Below, in pieces: positions 1 to 5,157 of a DNA stretch of 7,972 nt. The notes beneath the pieces are model-generated. The model had not been told where the DNA came from. It was given only the letters and a program-made list of their open reading frames with translations, and searched no databases. Position 1 is the first letter of the stretch, and each line of letters opens with the position of its first letter. The translations under genes and the position numbers were made by a program. The stretch comes from Acidobacteriota bacterium (GTDB lineage Bacteria > Acidobacteriota > Terriglobia > Bryobacterales > Bryobacteraceae), in assembly GCA_026394095.1 (NCBI GenBank), contig JAPKYY010000101.1, forward strand, positions 1 through 7,972, given 5' to 3'.

Positions 1-12
1 GATATTCGTAAT

Positions 13-444
13 ATGGCCACGCAAGCTACTTACGACGACGCGAACCTCATTCTGCGTCTTTATGAAATCCGCCGCGAAGACAAAATGCGCGCCGCCCGCT
101 CCTGGTTCGCGGCTACCTTCCGCCCCAAGACGGTCGAAGAAATGAACCAGATCGCCGCACCCGGTACCAATGAGAACGCGAATATGCGCCAGGTCACCAG
201 CTACTTCGAAATGGTAGCCAGCTTCATCACTGCCGGTGTGCTCAACAAAGACCTCTACTTCCAGTCTGGTGGCGAACTCCTCCTCACCTACCTCCGCATC
301 CGCACAATCCTCCCAGGCATGCGCGAAATGATGAAGAACCCCACCGCATTCAAGAACCTCGAAACCGTTGGCGAAGAATTCCTCGCCTGGTACGACCAGA
401 AAGGCCCGGGCGCCAAAGACGCAATCATCGCCCGCCTGTCCTAA
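13..444 (+). CDS. DUF4760-like small cytosolic protein, start uncertain
   Basis: This gene encodes 143 residues with no signal peptide or membrane segment, so the product is probably soluble and cytosolic. It appears largely alpha-helical. Visible landmarks are an N-terminal helix rich in Arg and Glu (residues about 12-36), a central stretch YFEMVASFITAGVLNKDLYF (about 64-83), and a C-terminal part with NPTAFKNLETVGEEFLAWY (about 108-126). The pattern of a helix, then 'G-x-hydrophobic-x-x-(D/E)-L-(Y/F)', then a GGELLLTYLRIRTILPGMRE-like helix resembles DUF4760 proteins, whose function is unknown; this match is from memory and moderate. The four codons before the ATG at 13 are open in the same frame (D-I-R-N) and no Shine-Dalgarno is visible in the 12 available bases, so the true start may lie outside the window. 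It ends in TAA, 6 nt before the next gene, which suggests one transcript with it. Confidence 0.8.
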   Translation: MATQATYDDANLILRLYEIRREDKMRAARSWFAATFRPKTVEEMNQIAAPGTNENANMRQVTSYFEMVASFITAGVLNKDLYFQSGGELLLTYLRIRTILPGMREMMKNPTAFKNLETVGEEFLAWYDQKGPGAKDAIIARLS

Positions 445-450
445 CCCCGT

Positions 451-708
451 ATGCGCCAGGAGCCGGAATTCTTCGGCGAGACCGAACTCGACCTCGTCTA
501 TATCGCTAAAAAACTGCGTGAATCGCTACCCGTTGAGGAAGCCTTCACAACAGCCGGCATCGACTTCGCGATCGAACTCGACACCTACAGCGGTGGCCTC
601 ATTTTCCGCTCCGAACGCACCGGCGTATTCTTCTACGTCCTGCCTGAAAAAGTTGAGGCCGCGAAGGAAATCCTCCGCGGCCTCAGACTCAAACCACACG
701 ATCTCTAA
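451..708 (+). CDS. DUF2007-like small protein (possible signal-transducing fold)
   Basis: This 85-residue protein has no signal peptide. Its layout fits a small alpha/beta (ferredoxin-like) fold: a strand at about 14-18 (DLVYIA), a helix at about 19-34 (KKLRESLPVEEAFTTAGI), strands at about 36-43 and 50-65 (FAIELD, GLIFRSERTGVFFYVLP), and a helix at about 67-77 (EKVEAAKEILRGL). The order 'helix, A-G-I-hydrophobic, strand, hydrophobic strand ending in VP/LP, helix E-x-x-A-x-x-I-L' is what one expects of DUF2007-type proteins, often called putative signal transducers, but the resemblance is by eye only. ATG at 451 is chosen because it lies 6 nt after the stop of the upstream gene; no Shine-Dalgarno is visible, so it probably depends on translational coupling. 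Its TAA (706-708) directly abuts the stop codon (711-709) of the convergent propeller gene. Function unknown. Confidence 0.75.
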   Translation: MRQEPEFFGETELDLVYIAKKLRESLPVEEAFTTAGIDFAIELDTYSGGLIFRSERTGVFFYVLPEKVEAAKEILRGLRLKPHDL

Positions 709-3504
709 CTATTGAATTCCGGCATCCTTCTTCGCATTCTTGAGCGCGAAGGTTACGATGTTGCTCACCTGAAAACTCTGAGCAATCGTCATTTGCATCC
801 GGGGATTCGTATCGAGGTCTGTATTGAGTTCAAGGTGAACCTCGTAAATCCCGATCAGCCCCAACTTCAAACCCGAGAACAAAACGTTCGCAGTCTTTCC
901 GCCGGCGATCGAGGATACAAATTCCAAAGGCTCGTTGATCTCAGGCCCTGAGTACCCTTGCCCCGTAAACACCGTGTTATTCGCTGCCTCCGGGAAGATC
1001 GCTCCAAGACCAGTTGCAAGCACAACAACAGTCTCACCTGGCACTGCCGGATTGTCATCCGTCACCCTCGAACCTGCCACATTCGCGCAGCAAAGCTCGC
1101 TGTTGAATGCAGTCAGAATCACACCAGAATCTGCATTGGTCTTGACTGCTATTGGTGTCCCATTCCCGTCCGGGCCCAACTTCTTCGATCGCAAACGAAT
1201 ACGAGTGTAATAGCCGCTGGGGAAGGCTTCCACTTCAGGGTCGCCATTGCCTGCGTTGATGATTTCAATCAGCTTGGCCTTAAGCGCATAATTAGCCGCC
1301 GTCGGGTCATCCGATTTCACATCGCTCTCAAGGATCTTGTACTCATACGAGCGGCCGTTGATCGTTACCGTCGCTACGTCGTCCTTCTTCGCTGTACCGT
1401 CGATCGAGATCGTAGCCGTCGCTGAACTCGAATAGTGCGTGACGATTCCAGGCCGTGGGTCAGTACCTTCTTCAGCAAAAATACCGGGGTTCTGCAGGAT
1501 AATCGGCACGCCAACGGGTGCACTATGGACAATCTCACCAGTAGACTTTACCGCTCGAATCCAGGCATTCGTCCCTGTCGTATCGCGCAACTCAATCGGC
1601 ACCTGCGCCACAATTTGCGTAGGGGAAACCGACTGGATCGGCGAAGAGATCCCGTCGAAAAACACTTCAACCCCAGCCAATCCACGCGGCCAGTTTGATG
1701 AAGTTAACGGTACAGATGCAGTCCGGTCGGTAAAGCCCTCGCCAAAAATCGTTACGATCGTGCCAGCAGAAACCTGGGCAGCATCCTGGCCACCAGCCAA
1801 GTTCGCACCAGCGGCTGTAGCTTGAGTCTTTGCCGTCTCACCTTCTTTTGCCGGAGCCACTTCTACTGAATAACTAACGGCATCGCCAGCTGCACCGGAT
1901 GTACGAGATGTCAGCAACAACACAAAAAACGAACTCCGCAACACTGGCGTAGCCAGCACATTCTTGTTGCCGCCGTTCTTCGTATTGATGTCATTCACCA
2001 GCGACGTAATCGCATCCGACAACTTGCCGTCCTTCGGAAATTTGTAGGTGTAGCTGGTATTGTCTTTGTCCTTCTCGTCGTAATTGATTTTGACCGTGAT
2101 CGTTTCCGCTTCAGTAGCCGTCCCGCCAAAACTGATCGACCCAACCGAGAAAATTTCACGGCTGGCAGAATTACGTACACCCTCATTCACAATCAACCGC
2201 GGTGCAGGCGTATAAACCAGCACGCGGCGGTTGTAGGGGTCGGCGATGTAAAGATTCGTGCCATCCCATGCCAGCGAAGTAGGCGTCCGGATCACGTCCG
2301 CAGCTGATACAAAATTCGGAAACGCGCCATCACTCGTCAGATTCAAACTGTCTGAGCGCTGCCCAAGCACGGCATCTGCCTTGGCACCATTTGCCGTCGG
2401 AATGTTGTTGTAAACCAGTACCCGGTCATTACCGCCATCGGCGATAAACAAACGCTTGCCGTCGCTCAATGCATAACGGGGAAAGTTCATCGTCGCGCCA
2501 CAGCGGCCCGGGAATGTGTCTTTGTCATTCGCATCTTTGCCTGTAGCAGCGCAAAGCTTCGAACTATAATTTGCCACCGCACTGGTAAAATCCGGTTGCC
2601 CCAGCACCAGATCTGCCGGAGCCTGATTCGATGTCGGAATCGAATTCCAGATCAGCACGCGGTTGTGGCCCAGATCCGACACAAACAAACGGCGCCCGTC
2701 GCTCGAAACCGAAACCGGATTCAGCAAATTGTTCTGCTTCGGCTCCACCGCAACCCGCGAAATATCCACCTGCGGAATCGTTGTGAAGTTCGGCTGCCCC
2801 AACACCACATCTGCCGCCTGATCGTTTGCCGTCGGAAAACGATTCCAGATAAGAACCCGGTGATTCTGTGTATCGGCCACAAACAAACGTCCATCCTGCA
2901 CCCATACACCCTGCGGGCCACGAAGCGACTTGTTGTCGGTCGCAATCGGCCGCAGCTTATCAAGCGACGCCTGACCCAGCACAATATCCGCCGGCTGACC
3001 ATTCGAAGTCGGCAAATTATTCCAGATTAAGACGCGGTTAAAGTCGGTATCGGCAACCACCAGCACCTTGCCATCAGAAGCCACGGCTGTCGCCAGACGC
3101 ATGGTCGTCGCAGCAACCTTGCTCGGAAACATCTCCTCAGCCTTCACATTGAAGTTTGGTTGGCCCAGGACAACAGTCCCTTTGCCCACACAAGCCGGGC
3201 AACGCGGGCCCTGCGGCGGCTGCTCGTTCGGCCGCGGCACGAAGCTCGAAAGCCCGTCAAAAATCACAATGCGGTGATTGGCCGGAGCGGCGCCAATACG
3301 ACTGGAATCAGCAACATAGAGGCGATCGCCAGCGATGGCAATTCCCCCCACGGCTCCCAGTTGCGTATCGCTGTTGCCAGGGTATTGGTCTGTAAAACTC
3401 TTTTGCCCGATAATCAGGCGGGCGGCCTGGCCAGTGTAAAAGTCTTGGCCTGAGGCCAGACATACGAACACACAAAGGCTTGCGAGAAGCTGGTAAATCA
3501 ACAT
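709..3504 (-). CDS. Secreted NHL-type beta-propeller protein with TIGR03437 C-terminal region
   Basis: This exported protein of 931 residues has an unknown role; propellers of this type usually bind ligands or other proteins. The start is ATG at 3504: it is followed by a signal peptide (MLIYQLLASLCVFVCLASGQ, cut near residue 20) and preceded by AGGA. The open frame runs 42 codons further upstream, but those residues are not signal-like and overlap the neighbouring gene. Residues about 28-433 form six NHL-like blades, each with an (N/H)-x-R-(V/I)-(L/V)-(I/V) strand (starting near 76, 155, 214, 280, 359, 425) and an (I/V/A)-(I/V)-(L/I)-G-Q strand (31, 111, 174, 233, 299, 378). Residues about 448-550 and 696-798 are two copies of a beta-rich domain (TVTING-SYEYK-like start, GxxGN-like end). 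The TIGR03437 region is split around the second copy: about 564-690 (TIVTIFGEGF, SPTQIVAQVP, NPGIF) and 806-923 (VVVLATGLGAIFP, GLIGIYEVHL). The protein is probably surface-attached or released. It follows the DUF5666-like gene by 52 nt. Confidence 0.92.
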   Translation of the reverse strand: MLIYQLLASLCVFVCLASGQDFYTGQAARLIIGQKSFTDQYPGNSDTQLGAVGGIAIAGDRLYVADSSRIGAAPANHRIVIFDGLSSFVPRPNEQPPQGPRCPACVGKGTVVLGQPNFNVKAEEMFPSKVAATTMRLATAVASDGKVLVVADTDFNRVLIWNNLPTSNGQPADIVLGQASLDKLRPIATDNKSLRGPQGVWVQDGRLFVADTQNHRVLIWNRFPTANDQAADVVLGQPNFTTIPQVDISRVAVEPKQNNLLNPVSVSSDGRRLFVSDLGHNRVLIWNSIPTSNQAPADLVLGQPDFTSAVANYSSKLCAATGKDANDKDTFPGRCGATMNFPRYALSDGKRLFIADGGNDRVLVYNNIPTANGAKADAVLGQRSDSLNLTSDGAFPNFVSAADVIRTPTSLAWDGTNLYIADPYNRRVLVYTPAPRLIVNEGVRNSASREIFSVGSISFGGTATEAETITVKINYDEKDKDNTSYTYKFPKDGKLSDAITSLVNDINTKNGGNKNVLATPVLRSSFFVLLLTSRTSGAAGDAVSYSVEVAPAKEGETAKTQATAAGANLAGGQDAAQVSAGTIVTIFGEGFTDRTASVPLTSSNWPRGLAGVEVFFDGISSPIQSVSPTQIVAQVPIELRDTTGTNAWIRAVKSTGEIVHSAPVGVPIILQNPGIFAEEGTDPRPGIVTHYSSSATATISIDGTAKKDDVATVTINGRSYEYKILESDVKSDDPTAANYALKAKLIEIINAGNGDPEVEAFPSGYYTRIRLRSKKLGPDGNGTPIAVKTNADSGVILTAFNSELCCANVAGSRVTDDNPAVPGETVVVLATGLGAIFPEAANNTVFTGQGYSGPEINEPLEFVSSIAGGKTANVLFSGLKLGLIGIYEVHLELNTDLDTNPRMQMTIAQSFQVSNIVTFALKNAKKDAGIQ
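1111..1419 (-). repeat. Domain copy B, inserted within the TIGR03437 region
   Basis: This stretch encodes residues about 696-798 of the 931-residue protein: A-T-I-S-I-D-G-T-A, A-T-V-T-I-N-G-R-S-Y-E-Y-K, a helix ALKAKLIEIINAGNGD, then IRLRSKKLGPDGNGTPIAV. It parallels copy A element by element. It sits between the NPGIFAEEG segment and the PGETVVVLATGLG segment, which in ordinary TIGR03437 proteins are separated by only a short linker. It therefore looks like a nested insertion made from the same domain type as copy A. Confidence 0.65.
1855..2163 (-). repeat. Domain copy A of a duplicated beta-rich domain
   Basis: This stretch encodes residues about 448-550 of the 931-residue protein. Its order is G-S-I-S-F-G-G-T-A, T-I-T-V-K-I-N, S-Y-T-Y-K, a helix with DAITSLVNDIN, then FFVLLLTSRTSGAAGDAVSY. 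The same order of elements appears again in the segment encoded at 1111-1419. The general shape ('T-V-x-I-N-G-x-x-Y-x-Y-x ... A-L-x-x-L-I-N ... L-x-S-x-x-x-G-x-x-G-N') is one I know from phage tail and large bacterial surface proteins; that link is an inference from the pattern. Confidence 0.65.
2191..3432 (-). repeat. Six-blade propeller repeat region inside the large secreted protein gene
   Basis: About six tandem repeats of 59-80 codons each encode one propeller blade with the core (V/I)(A/S)D-x(2-6)-N-(H/D/R)-R-V-L-(I/V)-(W/Y)-N, then x-P-T-(A/S)-N and a V-L-G-Q-P-(N/D)-F strand. The repeat is visible at DNA level: plus-strand words like ATTCCAGAT followed by CGCGG or CCCGG recur near 2645, 2844 and 3015. 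Blade 3 and blade 4 are the closest to each other in protein sequence. The repeats are diverged enough that recombination between them looks unlikely to be frequent. Confidence 0.85.
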
Positions 3505-3511
3505 TTTTCCT
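3505..3511 (-). promoter_or_regulatory. Ribosome binding site deciding the propeller-gene start
   Basis: On the minus strand the bases before ATG(3504) read TTAGGAAAAATG. AGGA (3511-3508) lies 3 nt from the start codon, which is short but usable. It supports the start at 3504, together with the signal peptide that begins there, over the longer open frame. Confidence 0.6.
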
Positions 3512-3540
3512 AAGATAAAACCCTGTGAGACTAAACCTTC

Positions 3541-3546
3541 AGTATA
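3541..3546 (-). promoter_or_regulatory. Possible -10 box before the propeller gene
   Basis: TATACT is read on the minus strand at 3546-3541, in the 52-nt gap between the DUF5666-like gene and the propeller gene. It would give a leader of about 30 nt that includes the AGGA site. No good -35 box sits 17 nt upstream, so this is a weak candidate. The propeller gene may instead be transcribed from the promoter near 4100. Confidence 0.25.
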
Positions 3547-3556
3547 GCCGTTTGTT

Positions 3557-4082
3557 CTAGTGACGTGGTAGGGGTATCGCTGGTTGCACAATCGCCCCCC
3601 AGGACACCTGAAAAACCTCAAGCTCGCCATTCAGGTCATACCCCGCCCGGACAAACACTGGCCCCGTGCGATCCACATCGCCTGCCGCCACTTCCCGCCC
3701 GTCACGCACAAACAATGTATCCGCACGCAAGCGAAAGCGCATCGTCCCGTCCTGTCTGGTTTTGATCTCAAGAAATCCAGTCTGCAAGTCGCGTACCACT
3801 CCCGTCACACTCAAACTCCCACGCGGCGCAAAACTCTCCGTAGCCCGCTTCACCGACCCCACCTTACCCCTGCCCCCAAACCGCTTCTCCACATTCACCA
3901 CATGAATCATCCACACTGCACGTCAACGTATCCCCGCCTTCCAGCACCACCTCCAGCTTCCCTCCAACAATCCCCGCCAACCGCCCCTCAAGAATCCCCG
4001 TCGGCACGCCAGACCGCAGTTGCCCCCACAGCCCACCTGTGAGCACCAGACACAGCACCAGTACTTTTTGATACCGCTTCAT
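3557..4082 (-). pseudogene. Secreted DUF5666-like protein, split by a +1 frameshift
   Basis: Two overlapping frames appear to be one gene of about 175 codons. The first frame starts at ATG 4082 with a signal peptide (MKRYQKVLVLCLVLTGGLWG, cut near residue 20), runs through GILEGRLAGIVGGKLEVVL and CSVDDS, then ends out of frame at 3864. The second frame is closed upstream by TGA (3925-3923) and continues as HVVNVEKRFGGRGKV to TAG at 3559-3557. Joined near 3900-3912 they give two similar repeats. Repeat 1 is GRLAGIVGGKLEVVL...DTLTCSVDDS+HVVNVEKRFG. Repeat 2 is GVVRDLQTGFLEIKT...GTMRFRLRADTLFVRDGREV. Repeat 2 followed by GDV, a VRAGYDLNGELEVF strand and a short tail matches what I know of DUF5666, a beta-rich exported domain of unknown function. 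The break falls inside repeat 1, so two separate genes are unlikely. It may be a true mutation, a sequencing error (a G5 run lies at 3872-3876), or programmed frameshifting. A GTG or ATG at about 3910-3916 could restart the second half, but without a signal peptide. Confidence 0.7.
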
Positions 4083-4093
4083 CGCTGACTCAA

Positions 4094-4122
4094 AGTATAA
4101 TCTTGGGTTGCGTCCTACCCAA
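4094..4122 (-). promoter_or_regulatory. Candidate promoter for the minus-strand exported-protein genes
   Basis: On the minus strand, TTGGGT (4122-4117) and TATACT (4099-4094) are separated by 17 nt. The -10 box is a good match and the -35 keeps only TTG. A transcript starting about 7 nt downstream of the -10 would begin near 4087, leaving roughly 5 nt before ATG 4082, so translation would be nearly leaderless. No Shine-Dalgarno is visible before that ATG, which agrees with this. The -35 lies within the first codons of the divergent gene. Confidence 0.4.
4096..4101 (+). promoter_or_regulatory. Consensus -10 box (TATAAT) just before the plus-strand sugar unit
   Basis: TATAAT, a perfect -10 hexamer, ends 6 nt before the TTG start at 4108. 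No acceptable -35 lies 16-18 nt upstream; the nearest candidate, TTGATA at 4068-4073, is 22 nt away, which is too far. If the box is used, the message would start at about the first base of the TTG codon, i.e. a leaderless mRNA. The box overlaps the minus-strand TATACT, so the two directions would compete. Confidence 0.35.
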
Positions 4123-5157
4123 TTAATACCTGTATTACAAGCAGGTGAGTGGCTCCTCAATTCCGGCATCCAGGCTCCGGACGGCGGCGTGTCCCGCTAC
4201 AGGCTCACCGACACCAATCAAAACCTCCCTGCCTCTACCGAAATCACCGGCTATGCCGTCTCCGGCCTCTGCTACCTCTTCGAAGAAACCGGCGACGAGC
4301 GCTTCCTCGCCGCTGCCCGTCTCTCGGCCGATTACCTAACCCACAAAGCCTGGGACCCCGAATCCCGCTCAATGCCCTTCGAGCTAAGCCCCTCCGGCCG
4401 CTACAGCTACTTTTTCGATTGCGGAATCATAGCCCGCTCACTCCTCTGGATCTATCGCATCACCGGCGACGAAATCTACCTCAGCCGTGCCCGCGACATC
4501 GGCACCGCCATGCAGCGCGACTTCGCCTCCCTCACCGCTTTCCACCCCATTGTTCTACTCCCCTGCAAAAGTCCCGCAGAGTACGAAATCTGGTGGAGCA
4601 AAATGCCCGGCGCCTTCCAGCTCAAAGCAGCCCTCGCCTGGCGCGACCTCGGCGAAACCCTCAGCGATCAGCACTTCCTCGACCTCTACGATAAGGTCCT
4701 CCACTTTTCCCTCGAACACTACTCAGAGACCCTCGACAACGAAACCGTCGAAGTCAAGAAAATGGACCGTCTCCACGCCTGGGCCTACTTCCTCGAAGGC
4801 TTGCAGCCCGTCGCAGACCGCACCCCTATCCAGTACCTCATCAAGAGCGCCCTCGCCCACGGCGAAGCACTCCGCGAAAAACTCGCACCCCAATTCCTGC
4901 GCAGCGACGTCTGCGCCCAGCTCCTGAAAGTAAAGCTCCTCGTCGGTGGCACCCCCTCCGAAGGCGAACTCATCCGGATTGAGGCCTTTCAATATCAATC
5001 CGCCGATCCCACCCTCCACGGCGGATTCGGCTTCGGCAGACGCAACGAAGAACTCACTCCCCACGTCAACCCGGTATCCACGGTCTTCTGTATGCAGGCC
5101 CTGAGCTACGCAGCAAAGAACGGAAAAGACATTGCCGACTGGCGAAAACTCATCTAG
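4108..5157 (+). CDS. Predicted (alpha/alpha)6-toroid protein of a glycan gene pair
   Basis: This 349-residue protein has no signal peptide or membrane segment and is probably cytosolic. It consists of paired helices typical of six-hairpin glycosidase or C5-epimerase-like toroids. Repeating helix-hairpin landmarks are STEITGYAVSGLCYLFEETG (43-62), FDCGIIARSLLWIYRITGD (103-121), FQLKAALAWRDLGETL (170-185), MDRLHAWAYFLEGL (219-232), RSDVCAQLLKVKLL (265-278) and GGFGFGRRN...HVNPVSTVFCMQAL (305-332). The 'E-x-T-G-Y' motif at 45-49 followed by a small-residue helix is common in this fold. Relatives are, from memory, often mislabelled delta-aminolevulinate dehydratase; nothing here supports that enzyme. 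The substrate is unknown; the catalytic residues cannot be named. The start is taken as TTG 4108, since no ATG or GTG precedes the first helix and a stop lies at 4069-4071. No Shine-Dalgarno is visible. Its 3' end overlaps the glycosyltransferase gene by 26 nt, which implies a shared transcript and a linked role. Confidence 0.85.
   Translation: MRPTQLIPVLQAGEWLLNSGIQAPDGGVSRYRLTDTNQNLPASTEITGYAVSGLCYLFEETGDERFLAAARLSADYLTHKAWDPESRSMPFELSPSGRYSYFFDCGIIARSLLWIYRITGDEIYLSRARDIGTAMQRDFASLTAFHPIVLLPCKSPAEYEIWWSKMPGAFQLKAALAWRDLGETLSDQHFLDLYDKVLHFSLEHYSETLDNETVEVKKMDRLHAWAYFLEGLQPVADRTPIQYLIKSALAHGEALREKLAPQFLRSDVCAQLLKVKLLVGGTPSEGELIRIEAFQYQSADPTLHGGFGFGRRNEELTPHVNPVSTVFCMQALSYAAKNGKDIADWRKLI
5122..5128 (+). 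promoter_or_regulatory. Ribosome binding site for the fused glycosyltransferase start
   Basis: GGAAAAG lies 3 nt before the TTG at 5132, inside the end of the upstream gene. It is a weak Shine-Dalgarno match, but it supports TTG 5132 over the later in-frame GTG 5216 and ATG 5225, which would remove the first strand and helix of the product. Confidence 0.4.

Noticed and set aside
368..715. Open frame of 115 codons on the plus strand across the first two genes
   Set aside because: The Ser/Pro/Asn-rich product is out of frame with both more plausible genes.
726..752. Imperfect hairpin (CCTTC-TT-CGC / GCG-C-GAAGG) as a terminator between the convergent genes
   Set aside because: It lies within coding sequence, has an internal mismatch loop and is not followed by a T-run on either strand.
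958..1425. Open frame of 155 codons on the plus strand within the large secreted protein gene
   Set aside because: It is antisense to the TIGR03437 and nested-domain coding. It is Arg/His/Cys-rich without family features and has no ribosome site.
2191..3432. Tandem repeats as a CRISPR array or DNA-level satellite
   Set aside because: The repeats are long, diverged, in frame and explained as protein propeller blades; there are no short identical repeats with unique spacers.
3505..3630. Longer start (42 extra codons) for the propeller gene
   Set aside because: The extra residues are Arg-rich and not signal-like, and they overlap the preceding gene. The signal peptide and ribosome site are at 3504.
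4068..4101. TTGATA (4068-4073) paired with TATAAT (4096-4101) as a full promoter
   Set aside because: The spacer is 22 nt, well outside the usable 16-18 nt range, so only the -10 box is reported, with low confidence.
4149..4694. Open frame of 181 codons on the plus strand overlapping the toroid gene
   Set aside because: The product is almost only Arg, Pro, Leu and His, typical of an out-of-frame reading of C-rich coding DNA. The toroid frame has clear helical motifs.
4108..5157. Annotation as delta-aminolevulinate dehydratase
   Set aside because: That enzyme is a TIM barrel with metal-binding Cys and a Schiff-base Lys motif; none is seen here. The sequence is built from paired helices.
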